NCBI RefSeq assembly: GCF_022802975.1 | Contig: NZ_JAFEVZ010000001.1 | Span: forward strand, 558,001 to 622,000 | DNA: 64,000 nucleotides | Direction: 5' to 3' | Source of the DNA: Flavobacterium pectinovorum | GTDB lineage: Bacteria > Bacteroidota > Bacteroidia > Flavobacteriales > Flavobacteriaceae | Shown here: positions 26,713-35,636 of the stretch, piece after piece | Numbering within the stretch: position 1 is the first letter of the stretch | How the letters are laid out: each line of letters starts with the position of its first letter | Made by a program: the position numbers and the translations under genes | Notes under the pieces: generated by a model | Told to the model about the DNA's origin: nothing | The model's database searches: none | Seen by the model: the letters and a program-made list of their open reading frames with translations, nothing else

Positions 26713-28795
26713 CTTGCTCTTGTTTTAAATGTGTAAATAATTGGTCAACAGGGTAAGGTTTAAAGCTAGAACCATTATTGTTGTTTTCGATGACAAAAAC
26801 TTTATTTACATTTGGTTTTAAATAGTCATATTCCAATTCAGATAGTTCTTTTTCTAATAAAGGAAACAATACAACTTGCTCAGAAATAGCCGGATAAAAT
26901 TCTTTAATAATATTTTTAGAATGGTATTTATCAAACTTTTGTAATGGGCTATCAATAAATACTGGAAATTTAATACCAGATTCATCGACTAAAGCTTTTA
27001 ATAGAGCTGTGGCATATAATTGCTGCTCGCCTTTTGATAGAGAATCTTTGTCTATTACATCATCGTTTTTATCCAATAAATCAATATCCATAACATCATC
27101 GACTACATTTACTCGAACATTGTAAATGAAGTCATTTTTGTGCATGATTTTTCTAAGACCAAGCATAATAGATTTTTGCAACGAATATTTTTTATCCTCT
27201 TTTATTTTTTTGATAATCTCATTAATTTTTATCAGTAACTTTTCTGTTACTACAAATTTCTTTTGGTCAGTTTCAGCTAATTTAAAATTCTTTTCGTATT
27301 CTGATAATACTTTTCTTGTTGAAGCTAATCGACTATTTAAACTATCATATTCCTCAATCAATTTTCCCTTGTCAAGGGTTAATATAGTTATTCTATTTTC
27401 GGTTTCAGTTTTTTCTTCGCGTAACTTTTTAGCCAAAGGATTATCTTTTCTAGCTTCTGCTTGCTTAATTTGGTTGTACACTTTAAAAAGTAAAATTCTA
27501 TTGTTTTTTTCTTCTTGTACTACAGAATTAAATTGGCTTGAAAATGTCCCTTTGATATTATTGAAAACTGCATCAAAGCTTCTAAATTGTTCTGTTGTAT
27601 AATCTAAAAGTATTATGTCTGATGTATCATGACTTTTTAAGGATTCTTTCTCTGAGATAGTTTTTTTAATAATGTCTTCTACACTGGATTTAGCCTTTAT
27701 ATCTAAGTTTAAAGTTTCCAATTTTTTCAATAAAGTAGCGGTAAATGAATTCAATTCTTTAACCAACGTTACTTTGTCCAGAGAAGTATTATTAGCATTT
27801 TGCTCACTAATTAATTGTTCTTTTAATTGTACTAATTTCTTTCCTGCAATAACTAATGGTGCAATATCCATTAGTTTTTTTAGTTTATTTTTAATCTCGG
27901 TGGATTCTTCTTTTAAGATATTTCTTTCAGATTTCATTTTTTGAAGTTCCTCTAAAGTAACTCCATTTCCTTCACGTATTAACTTTTCTTGAATGCTATC
28001 ACTAGTTATTTTATAACTCGAAATTTCACGATCAATATTGGCTTGCTTATCTTGATTAAAATCAATTAATTTAATTAATTCAGACTCTGTATCAGTTAGT
28101 TCGAAAAGTTTAGTTTGCTGAGCAGGAGAGGCTCCATCTCTGCGAAGTTTAGTTAGTAAGGTTTCCAGGTTCTTTTTTAAATCTTCATATTTTTTAATCC
28201 CTAAAACTTCTGAATACGCTTTGCTTAAATTTTTTAATTCAGATTTTGATTTAGCTTCCGCTAGTGAAACTATTTTTTCAGCATCAAAAAAGAAGAATTT
28301 AGCAATTTCACGAGGTAAAATAAAATCATTGATAAAAACTTCATAACCAACTTCTTTTGTTAGTTCGTTTTCTAAACCATCTATAAATATTTTTAATTCC
28401 TCTGAGTCGGATTTAAAATCATATGATCTTTTAATAACAACAGATTTGCATGGAATAAAAGGGATTAAAATGTCCTTTAATTCAATTTCTACTGAAAATA
28501 CAGGGCTTGTTTTTTCATTATTTTCATAATCAGTCTTTACTGCTCTATTTAAAAGAGTCCTAATAAACTTATCATATCCACCAGAATTTTTGATGTCTTT
28601 CTTATACTTTTCCTCAACTTCACTCATCATCTTCCCGTAAAAAACCCAAATAAGAGAAGTTAAAAAAGTAGTTTTTCCAAAACCATTTTTACCAGCAATA
28701 ATACTGATGTTTTTTGAAGAATTAGGAGTTAAAAGTATTTCATTTTCTCCTTTGTAAATTCTGAAATTCTGAAATTTTATTTTATTTATTTTCAT
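26696..28795 (-). CDS. dndD: DNA sulfur modification ATPase DndD
   Basis: The 699-aa SMC-like ATPase has Walker A IAGKNGFGKTTFLTSL (33-48), coiled coils across roughly 200-560, ABC signature DSLSKGEQQLYATALLKAL and Walker B FPVFIDSPLQKFDKY near the C-terminus, all intact. DndD supplies ATPase activity for phosphorothioation with DndC and DndE. No zinc-hook CxxC is seen, unlike the plus-strand ATPase of the island. Its start overlaps the dndC stop by 4 bp and its end overlaps dndE by 17 bp, so dndC-D-E are tightly coupled. Confidence 0.9.
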   Translation of the reverse strand: MKINKIKFQNFRIYKGENEILLTPNSSKNISIIAGKNGFGKTTFLTSLIWVFYGKMMSEVEEKYKKDIKNSGGYDKFIRTLLNRAVKTDYENNEKTSPVFSVEIELKDILIPFIPCKSVVIKRSYDFKSDSEELKIFIDGLENELTKEVGYEVFINDFILPREIAKFFFFDAEKIVSLAEAKSKSELKNLSKAYSEVLGIKKYEDLKKNLETLLTKLRRDGASPAQQTKLFELTDTESELIKLIDFNQDKQANIDREISSYKITSDSIQEKLIREGNGVTLEELQKMKSERNILKEESTEIKNKLKKLMDIAPLVIAGKKLVQLKEQLISEQNANNTSLDKVTLVKELNSFTATLLKKLETLNLDIKAKSSVEDIIKKTISEKESLKSHDTSDIILLDYTTEQFRSFDAVFNNIKGTFSSQFNSVVQEEKNNRILLFKVYNQIKQAEARKDNPLAKKLREEKTETENRITILTLDKGKLIEEYDSLNSRLASTRKVLSEYEKNFKLAETDQKKFVVTEKLLIKINEIIKKIKEDKKYSLQKSIMLGLRKIMHKNDFIYNVRVNVVDDVMDIDLLDKNDDVIDKDSLSKGEQQLYATALLKALVDESGIKFPVFIDSPLQKFDKYHSKNIIKEFYPAISEQVVLFPLLEKELSELEYDYLKPNVNKVFVIENNNNGSSFKPYPVDQLFTHLKQEQDVYAN

Positions 28796-30156
28796 AGTCC
28801 ATTCTCATTTACAAAGCTTTCAATTCTTTTTTCAACATCATTGTGAAGGCCATATTTACTAATCATCAATGTTTTGGTTTCTTGCAAAGCAATTAGATTA
28901 TCAATTAAATGATAATAATTAGGCTCATCTATACAAACTTCTTTTAAGATTCTACGTTCAGTATCATCAAGTGATTTGATATTGTTTGTACTTATTTCTT
29001 TATTGTAAATTTCCTTATACAAATCACCTACGGTATGATCAAAATAACCATCCCTATTCCAAGTAACTTGTATAGCAATCAACTCTTGGTTGTTAATTAA
29101 AGTTATGTGTGGTCTTTCTTTCTGAATTTCTTTTTGCACTAATAACAAATCTTTTAGAATTTGATATCTATACAAAGAAGTATATGTACCGTTATTTGTT
29201 CCGTCTTCTCGTACAGCAATTTGATTGTTTCTTCTCACATCCATTCTGTTTTCAGAGATGTTTCTTCCCTCAACTAATCTGTTTCTGAAAGCTAATAAAG
29301 GTTCCATCCAGTTTTGACCATTATCAACTAATGCTGTCATTGATTTGTCATTTTTTACTACAGTACAAGTCCAACATCCGAATCTGCTTTGTCCACATGA
29401 GTTATGCTCTTTGTTTACAACTACCGTTGGACATTCATAATCATCAGCGCTGGCATCAGCATATATTTTGAAAAGAATAGAATTATCAAAGCCCCACGGA
29501 GACTTTACTGCATTTATAACGTACCATACTTCTTCCAACATCAAATCTCTAATTGGAGGATATACATAAGTATTAGCAGTACTATTATGTTTTGATAATC
29601 GATTCCCTGTAACTTCATGCTTTTTCATTGATCGCTCTCTGGCAACACTTTCTTCATAACGGGTACCCAATAAAACAATTGCTTCTCCTTTTTCATCTAT
29701 TTGCTCAAGTAAAAAAGAAGACGTTGGCTTTATTTTTAGTTTATCAGTACACCATCTAAATGCATTATTAGGAACAGGATATCCTTTACCAATTACGTTT
29801 GTCCAAAAAGTTTCTTCAAGTTTAGGAACAGTTTTCTTTACAAATATAGGTAGATCCTGATTTCTTGCTTCTTCTATAATTTTAGCTAAAACATCATCTA
29901 CATAACTAGCTATAATTGGGTTTTCAACCATTGTGTCGTTACAAACAACATAAACAGGCCTTTTTAACTGAAATGGAAAAGGTAGATTTTCTCGGATTCT
30001 TTGTAAGGCAATCCAAACAAGAGTAAGTAAAACAGTGGAATCTTTTCCACCACTAAAACCAATAATCCAAGGTCTATCTGATTGATCTGCATATGTATAC
30101 TGATCAATAATCTCATCTATTACAGCCTCAATTCTTTTGCTTCTTATCGGAGTCAT
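28792..30156 (-). CDS. dndC: DNA sulfur modification protein DndC (PAPS reductase-like)
   Basis: The 454-aa protein has the PP-loop WIIGFSGGKDSTVLL (SGGKDST at 35-41), followed by FRWCTDKLKIKP and the cysteine cluster SCGQSRFGCWTCTVVKND, which with the other cysteines fits the 4Fe-4S cluster of DndC. DndC activates the DNA phosphate for sulfur insertion using ATP. It is the first gene of the dnd operon, with a good -7 box 53 bp upstream of its start. No cysteine desulfurase gene (dndA) is present; a chromosomal IscS commonly replaces it, which I assume here. Confidence 0.92.
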   Translation of the reverse strand: MTPIRSKRIEAVIDEIIDQYTYADQSDRPWIIGFSGGKDSTVLLTLVWIALQRIRENLPFPFQLKRPVYVVCNDTMVENPIIASYVDDVLAKIIEEARNQDLPIFVKKTVPKLEETFWTNVIGKGYPVPNNAFRWCTDKLKIKPTSSFLLEQIDEKGEAIVLLGTRYEESVARERSMKKHEVTGNRLSKHNSTANTYVYPPIRDLMLEEVWYVINAVKSPWGFDNSILFKIYADASADDYECPTVVVNKEHNSCGQSRFGCWTCTVVKNDKSMTALVDNGQNWMEPLLAFRNRLVEGRNISENRMDVRRNNQIAVREDGTNNGTYTSLYRYQILKDLLLVQKEIQKERPHITLINNQELIAIQVTWNRDGYFDHTVGDLYKEIYNKEISTNNIKSLDDTERRILKEVCIDEPNYYHLIDNLIALQETKTLMISKYGLHNDVEKRIESFVNENGL

Positions 30157-30208
30157 TTTTATTTTTTAATTACCTTTAAAATTAAAGAATTTTAAAGTAT
30201 CATTTGTG

Positions 30209-30216
30209 CAAATTTA
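30209..30216 (-). promoter_or_regulatory. -7 box of the dndC promoter
   Basis: On the minus strand TAAATTTG matches the TAnnTTTG consensus exactly, 53 bp upstream of the dndC ATG. The -33 box is unclear. Confidence 0.5.
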
Positions 30217-30480
30217 GGCTTAATATAAACAATTTTAGTCTATTGTTTTGTTTTTATTTATATTTAGAAACCGTTACAATTTCTGACTTTTACTAACTTT
30301 CTAGATTTCTGAATGTTAAAAACTTAGTGTTATAAAACAGAAGTATTCTAGATTATGTCTTCTTTTAAAACAGATGTTTGCTCATGATGTAACTCTTCTC
30401 TTTTTATTGGGACAATTAAAGCTTCTTAAATAAAATTATATTGAAAAATATCTTGTTGCTTTTTAAATTAAAGTAAAAAC

Positions 30481-30494
30481 AGGTATTTCTACCT
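30481..30494 (+). promoter_or_regulatory. shared palindrome, copy 1
   Basis: AGGTATTTCTACCT, 120 bp upstream of the 30614 gene, preceded by an A/T-rich AAAAC context. The same motif, in the same orientation relative to its gene, occurs 138 bp upstream of the protease gene (33805-33818). A weaker copy is at 34181-34194. Confidence 0.45.
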
Positions 30495-30540
30495 AACTAA
30501 TCTATTTCTTAATCAACTAATTTGTCCTTTAAATTCTACA

Positions 30541-30558
30541 ATTACGGAAAACCGTAAT
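30541..30558. promoter_or_regulatory. palindrome upstream of the GhoS-like gene
   Basis: ATTACGGAAAACCGTAAT is a perfect 7-bp inverted repeat with a 4-nt centre, 55 bp before the ATG at 30614. It is a likely operator. Confidence 0.45.
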
Positions 30559-30613
30559 AAATAGATTTTTCCACTTATTACTTTTATAAAAATTTAATTA
30601 AAAAAGATTAATT

Positions 30614-30946
30614 ATGAAGAGATTTACTGTTAGAGTGCAACTACATAATAAAGAGGGTAAACAATATGAATTAGACTCTGAGACCTATAAAGTCTTACAT
30701 GCTGAAATGGAAGATTTAGGTTTTACTAAAACAATACGATCAACTACAGGGAAAATCCATGATTTACCTTCAGCAGAATACAATTATATATCAAGCGATG
30801 ATTCTATCACAAAACATGACATATTGGGAGCAGCTAAAGAAGCTGCTAAGGCTACTGGACAAATTTTTTCAATTTTAGTTAATCCTATTGCGGATGTTGG
30901 CAGATGCTGGTACAATCTTGATGAAACCGAAGAAAGTGAAGATTAG
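30614..30946 (+). CDS. DUF2622/GhoS-like small protein
   Basis: The 110-aa protein starts MKRFTVRVQLHNKEGKQYE, with TYKVLHAEMEDLGFTKTI following. This beta-alpha-beta pattern resembles the DUF2622/GhoS family of ferredoxin-fold small proteins. In Escherichia coli, GhoS is the endoribonuclease antitoxin that cleaves ghoT mRNA. No GhoT-like small membrane toxin is seen beside it, so if the match holds it is an orphan or works on something else. It is a single-gene unit with its own palindrome upstream and a hairpin downstream, and it stands divergent from dndC. The similarity is at pattern level, and the function is uncertain. Confidence 0.45.
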   Translation: MKRFTVRVQLHNKEGKQYELDSETYKVLHAEMEDLGFTKTIRSTTGKIHDLPSAEYNYISSDDSITKHDILGAAKEAAKATGQIFSILVNPIADVGRCWYNLDETEESED

Positions 30947-31033
30947 TTGGAATATGATGTAGTTTGCAATTCGTTTAAATAAGAAATTAAAATAATTGTC
31001 TGTTTTTTTCTACTAGAATGAAACATATTAAAA

Positions 31034-31059
31034 AAGGGCTGTTTTGTAAAACAGCCCTT
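31034..31059 (+). terminator. hairpin after the GhoS-like gene
   Basis: A perfect 12-bp stem (31034-31045 with 31048-31059) with a very tight turn. The T-rich tract follows only after about 10 bases, so termination is likely but not textbook. Confidence 0.6.
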
Positions 31060-31063
31060 CATA

Positions 31064-31250
31064 TTAAGGTGATTTTTTTTTAGATTCCTCAATAGAACCT
31101 TTTCTAAGCGCTTTTAAAAGGTTTTCAATTTCTAATATTTATTACATGTTGTATCTCTGACAGTCTTAACACATTTTTCAATTAATGAATTTGATTCTGT
31201 TAGAAATGTTTCGATTTTCGTATTTATTTTGCTACTATTTTTTCTTAAAT
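31064..31250 (-). pseudogene. decayed histone H1-like gene (copy A)
   Basis: On the minus strand this aligns along its whole length with the intact H1-like gene at 37219-37395. The start codon has become ATT, an early in-frame stop (TAA) follows, the middle still reads VAKINTKIETFLTESNSL, and a frameshift precedes the conserved 3' part (IENLLKALRKGSIEESKK). It cannot make the protein. Confidence 0.75.
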
Positions 31251-31345
31251 TCAGACCTATTTATACCAGAAGTTCCCCTTGTAAAATTCACTTTAGATTG
31301 AATATATTTTGGTTGATAATGTTAAAATAAATATTAATCAATTAA

Positions 31346-32731
31346 TTAATTACCTTTTCCAAATAGCCCCTTTACGACCAGAAGATCGAGTTTGATACCG
31401 AAAGCTGGTTTAGTTTTCCACTTTTCATTTGTATAATAGTTAAATTGGTCTTCTGTTACAGGAGTGCTTCCGGATTCGAAATTCGGCATCTCAAACGTAT
31501 TAACTTTTCGGTAATTCCATCCGTAGAATAAGGCAAACCCCCTTACAACCTCCCAGTTTATGCCTATAAATAGGTTTTCAAAAACCTTATCGTTAAGACC
31601 TACTCCAACAGTTGGGTAAAAACGTTCATAAATTTTATGGTCGTCAAGAAAATTACGTCCATTTAGTTTGTAGAAAGGTATCGTTTTTTTACCTAATAAG
31701 CTTTCTAATATTACAATAGGGGAATAGTAAAATGTTGCCATAATTGTTGCGACACCTTCTGATTTTCCGTCGTCGGTCACTTTTACTGTTTGAGTAAGCC
31801 CATCTGGAGAATTAATAAGACTATATGTAGGGTTTGCAAGCTCTGTTTTTACAAAACCAATATCAAAGGAGCCTTGATAAGTAGGGGTCATTTTTATGGT
31901 ATAGTTTTCAATGACTGTTTTGGTAATAGTACTGTTTTGGTTTTGCACTGCAACAAGGTCAAAATCAATATTGTCCGTTGCTGTTGACAATAGGAATTTA
32001 TCGTCACGTACAGTTTCATATTTGATGGCTCCATTTTCCTTAAATGTATTTGCTGCACCCGTATTCCTAAAATTAAGGGCATCATCAAAACTTCCCGATC
32101 GTTGTTTAATCGTATATATGGTTGGGTTGAGATCTTTTGAAGAATAAGGGGTTATAACATGTACTACATATTGTGCATTAGATATACCTTGCGGTATAGT
32201 GGTTAGAAGATTATTCCCTCTATAATCAATGTAAATATTTACCCGACCTTCTTTATCAATAATACCAAAAGGAGTTATAGTTAATTCTTTGGAAGTTTTG
32301 ATATAGTTATACACATTATTGAGATAATCGTCAAAGTTAAAATTAGTATTTGTATTAGTATTTGTCTCCGTAGATTTTGTATTAGTTATAGTAAAAGCCC
32401 AGCTTTTACCTGTGGCAGTTGCACCATTCATAAGTTCTATAGTTACCTGCTTTTCAACAAGATTATCTGCGAAACTGACAGGATTTGGTAGATCTGCCTG
32501 AACTAATGATTTAGGCGTGCCATCTGGACCAGTTACTTTGAGGGAATGTCCGGTAGGTAATGTGTAATTCACAATTATAAATGAATTTATAACTTGTTTT
32601 TCGGTTTTAGGATTTTCCTGTGTACCAGCTTTCAAACTAGCGATATTGCCATCAATATTCGCTTGTATTATATCCTGTGCATTGGATATGGTAATGATAA
32701 GAAAAAATAAGATTGAGTAGAAGTGTTTCAT
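31346..32731 (-). CDS. exported hypothetical protein paired with a trypsin-like protease
   Basis: The 461-aa protein has a clear signal peptide (FYSILFFLIITISNA, cleavage before QD). The mature part opens with beta-rich sequence (TEKQVINSFIIVNYTLPTG) and a TNTNTNTNFNFDD linker. It ends with strands that look like outer-membrane barrel or surface segments (NLFIGINWEVVRGFALFYG). I do not recognise the family. It starts 12 bp after the protease stop, so the two form an operon, and I infer that it is a surface or periplasmic partner of the protease. There is no lipobox and no T9SS C-terminal signal. Confidence 0.6.
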   Translation of the reverse strand: MKHFYSILFFLIITISNAQDIIQANIDGNIASLKAGTQENPKTEKQVINSFIIVNYTLPTGHSLKVTGPDGTPKSLVQADLPNPVSFADNLVEKQVTIELMNGATATGKSWAFTITNTKSTETNTNTNTNFNFDDYLNNVYNYIKTSKELTITPFGIIDKEGRVNIYIDYRGNNLLTTIPQGISNAQYVVHVITPYSSKDLNPTIYTIKQRSGSFDDALNFRNTGAANTFKENGAIKYETVRDDKFLLSTATDNIDFDLVAVQNQNSTITKTVIENYTIKMTPTYQGSFDIGFVKTELANPTYSLINSPDGLTQTVKVTDDGKSEGVATIMATFYYSPIVILESLLGKKTIPFYKLNGRNFLDDHKIYERFYPTVGVGLNDKVFENLFIGINWEVVRGFALFYGWNYRKVNTFEMPNFESGSTPVTEDQFNYYTNEKWKTKPAFGIKLDLLVVKGLFGKGN

Positions 32732-32743
32732 AAAAATAGGTTT

Positions 32744-33667
32744 TTAGATTGGATAACATTTTAAGTATTCAAATATTTTATAGAATGGAATTATGTATGA
32801 CGAGTAATCGTCAGCTCCTACTACAATCCCTACAACTGAATTTATATGGTCTACTACTAGCCCTCCAGAATCGCCAGGTTGAGTTACAACACCCTTAAGC
32901 TGAATAAGATTATTGATAGTGATGTTACAGCTTGGATTGTTGATGGACATTGATGTATCTTTTATGGTTGTTGAAACTCCATCATTATAAAATGAATAAA
33001 TTGTTATCAATTTTCCTGAGGCATTAAGGGTTTTCTCTTTTCCCCATGGAATATTCACTAGATTTCCATTCGGTAGCCTATTTACTATATTTGAAGTTTT
33101 TGCAACCGAAATAAAAGCTATGTCGACATCATTATTTAACCTACCGATAGCAAAGCTTCCGTTAAGGGTGGATCCATCAGAGTCTTTAATACTAACATCA
33201 AGAGTATTGTTGTCATTTCTGTATAAAAACACACCTTGATTCATAAGTGTCTTAGCTGCAACATGATAATTTGTTACTGCATAAGAGTTGTTGAAAAAAT
33301 CATTAACAAAAAGCCCCATACTCCCAAACTCATAGCTGTGTGCACTTTCAATCTCACTACCTATGAAAGACTGAAATCTAAATTCTCCAGTTTGGTGTAT
33401 GTCTGTCTTTATGCGACGCTCAATACCGTCCGGAAAAAAAATATTAAAATAGTCTGGAATAATTTGACCTTCTTTAAGCTCAATTTTGTTCAGTTTGTTG
33501 ACTACTTGGAACACTATGGCATATTGTATTTGCTTGTTGCCTTTTATGAACTTTTTGTCGATTCGTATACCAGAAATATTCTCACGATGCGGAGCTATAA
33601 GTTTCTCTGCCCATTCTGAAATATATTCCTGAAGAAAACGAACTTTTTTAGCAGTAGATAATATCAT
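32744..33667 (-). CDS. trypsin-like serine protease
   Basis: The 307-aa protein has a full chymotrypsin-fold triad: His135 in AVTNYHVAAK, Asp182 in NNDVDIAFIS and Ser267 in TQPGDSGGLVV. About 100 residues precede the protease domain (RFLQEYISEWAEKLIAPHREN). There is no signal peptide, so it should act in the cytoplasm unless exported by an unusual route. Standalone cytoplasmic trypsin-like proteases in bacteria are often effectors of defence or of polymorphic systems. It is first in an operon with an exported protein, with a shared palindrome 138 bp upstream. The substrate is unknown. Confidence 0.78.
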   Translation of the reverse strand: MILSTAKKVRFLQEYISEWAEKLIAPHRENISGIRIDKKFIKGNKQIQYAIVFQVVNKLNKIELKEGQIIPDYFNIFFPDGIERRIKTDIHQTGEFRFQSFIGSEIESAHSYEFGSMGLFVNDFFNNSYAVTNYHVAAKTLMNQGVFLYRNDNNTLDVSIKDSDGSTLNGSFAIGRLNNDVDIAFISVAKTSNIVNRLPNGNLVNIPWGKEKTLNASGKLITIYSFYNDGVSTTIKDTSMSINNPSCNITINNLIQLKGVVTQPGDSGGLVVDHINSVVGIVVGADDYSSYIIPFYKIFEYLKCYPI

Positions 33668-34546
33668 ACATAATTTAGTTTTTAAATCAATACAAAGTTT
33701 TAATCAATAAATAATGAAATAATAATTGATGAAATAAATTATGTGAAACGGATTGATTTCTTCGTCCAAGTAACAAATCTCGCCATTTTTATTTATAAAA
33801 TTCTAGGTAAAAATACCTGATTTAAGAGTTTTTTTAATTTAAAAGTATCAATGGATATCCGGTTTTTTAGATTACTCTTCCTTTCTCATTTGCGGAATCC
33901 AATCCTAATGTGTTTTTATAATATGTGGTGGGAATGTATCTGACCTTTGCATTTTTTTTAGAAAATCCAAATATGATGAAAATCTACTGGCTTTTAAAAA
34001 TGGTATTTAAAGCAATGGAAAATGAAAAGTCCTTTTTTTAGCATTCTTGAAAACATATAAACACAGACAAACTTTCGTTATACATTAAACGCTGCTTGAA
34101 CACCTTTGCTAATTAATAATTCAGATTCTTTTTTAAATGTTTTTGGTTTCTATTTATTTTTAATTAAAATGTTTTAAAACAGGTGTTTATACTTGCTTCT
34201 TGTTAACAAAAAATAATTTACTTAGTAAGATGGAAAATAGATTTATGAAGAATTTGTTAAAATTAAATAAAATAGAACTCCCTAAAATGATTTAGACTTT
34301 GAAACAGCTTACAAAGCCTAATATTCAACATCACAATCGTCGATAAAAATATTTTTTTTGGCGTTTTGGATTGTTTAAATTGTGAATAATAAATATTTTT
34401 TTAATGCTTTTCATCTCGACAGAAAAGCGAAACTGAATAAAAAAGTATAACATCTTTCTGCAATTATTTTGACAGCCTATTTTGTATGTAGATAAATTTT
34501 GTAACGTTTATATAGCATTAATTGTCACTTAATAACAAATAACACA
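33668..34546. other. 880-bp AT-rich intergenic region
   Basis: I see no gene in either direction. It contains the palindrome at 33805-33818 (regulatory for the protease, by position), a degenerate copy at 34181-34194, and a weak promoter-like pair near 34467-34501 (TTTTG and AAATTTTG) ahead of the 34547 gene. The region may include the remains of inserted DNA. Confidence 0.4.
33805..33818 (-). promoter_or_regulatory. shared palindrome, copy 2
   Basis: On the minus strand AGGTATTTTTACCT, differing by one base from the copy at 30481-30494. The sequence before both copies is similar (TTTTAAATTAAA then AA-rich, then CAGGTATTT). It lies 138 bp upstream of the protease start. Confidence 0.45.
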
Positions 34547-35020
34547 ATGAAAAAAATTAGTTGGAAAGTATTTGCCCCATGGTTTTTAACATTTGCCTGT
34601 ACTGTAACGTTGATTATTATTGGCTTTTTTTTAGTAAATAATATCAATTGGTACAAAACAACAGTTTTTGACAAATCTATAATTGGGATAAATACTCCAG
34701 AATACAGATTCTACGCCTATCATTTGCATTTAAGTATGATTAAGCGATCAATTGGATTGTTTTCAGGTTTTTCAATTATGTTTCTTGGACTTGGAATAGC
34801 TTTTTATACACTAAAAGAAAACACAACAATTGATGGGCAAGCGAAAGGATTAAGTCTGAAATTAATTACTGCTTCACCAGGAATTATTGCATTAATTGTG
34901 GGTGCTTATCTCGTTGCATCAACAATTGATAGTAAAGACCATTTCCCTTCATATAATATTGAATCAATACAAAATGATACACCACTTGATACAGTTCATA
35001 AACCAAAGATCCCAACGTAA
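34547..35020 (+). CDS. two- to three-TM membrane protein
   Basis: The 157-aa protein has hydrophobic segments near 9-30 (FAPWFLTFACTVTLIIIGFF), 70-88 (SIGLFSGFSIMFLGLGIAFY) and 103-122 (LITASPGIIALIVGAYLVAS). A short soluble loop lies between the first two (YKTTVFDKSIIGINTPEYRF) and the C-terminal tail is polar. I do not recognise the family. The next gene, 13 bp downstream, encodes a small exported protein, so they form an operon. A membrane protein plus exported partner on a mobile element could be an effector-immunity or phage-exclusion pair, but nothing in the sequence proves it. Confidence 0.6.
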   Translation: MKKISWKVFAPWFLTFACTVTLIIIGFFLVNNINWYKTTVFDKSIIGINTPEYRFYAYHLHLSMIKRSIGLFSGFSIMFLGLGIAFYTLKENTTIDGQAKGLSLKLITASPGIIALIVGAYLVASTIDSKDHFPSYNIESIQNDTPLDTVHKPKIPT

Positions 35021-35033
35021 AAAATATTAAATC

Positions 35034-35636
35034 ATGAAAAAACTATTCATTATTATTGTAATAATTTGTGCTGGAATATTTATTTCATTTCAAGAAAATA
35101 CAAAAAACGAATTTTCAGAGCAAGAACTACAAACGACATGTCGAGTTTTAGCAAAGCTATCGGACGCATCAATTAATAAGAATAAAAAAGATAAGGTTCT
35201 TATATATTATAGTGCATATAAATCTATTAGAGAGGATTATACCTTTACTAATAATTGTGATGTTTATTTCAATGAGGTGAAATCTCAATATGGCTCTGGA
35301 TTAGGAAGCTGGACAATTAAAACGGATTCTCCACCTATAAAAATAGTGGTTCCGGGTAGTGGTGGATTTACACATCATGAAATTGGATTGCTAGATAAAA
35401 TAAAGGCCAACAAATTAGATGAAATAGATATAGAAAATGCTCTGCTATTAAAAGATATAAAAAATGGCGAAATAAAAACCGAGAATATAAAAAAAACAGA
35501 TATTGATGAAATAAAAAAAATATTAAAGAATATGAATAACCTATATTTAGATAAAATTAATTCAGAGAAACTATATCAATTAAAAAAACCTACTTACAAT
35601 TTGAACGACTTTAATAAAGCGGTTAATGATCAATAA
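35034..35636 (+). CDS. small exported protein
   Basis: The 200-aa protein has an N-terminal hydrophobic anchor or signal (MKKLFIIIVIICAGIFISF), with no lipobox Cys at the right place. The mature part carries two cysteines (TTCRVLAKL and NNCDVYFNE), a glycine-rich turn (VVPGSGGFTHHEIGLLDKIK) and a lysine-rich C-terminus. It is co-transcribed with the membrane protein upstream (13-bp gap). The family and role are unknown. The AT content is very high, like its neighbours, which suggests recent acquisition of the block. Confidence 0.55.
   Translation: MKKLFIIIVIICAGIFISFQENTKNEFSEQELQTTCRVLAKLSDASINKNKKDKVLIYYSAYKSIREDYTFTNNCDVYFNEVKSQYGSGLGSWTIKTDSPPIKIVVPGSGGFTHHEIGLLDKIKANKLDEIDIENALLLKDIKNGEIKTENIKKTDIDEIKKILKNMNNLYLDKINSEKLYQLKKPTYNLNDFNKAVNDQ

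Noticed and set aside
30160..30600. A dndA cysteine desulfurase upstream of dndC
   Set aside because: No ORF with a PLP-enzyme pattern is present; the region is AT-rich noncoding DNA.
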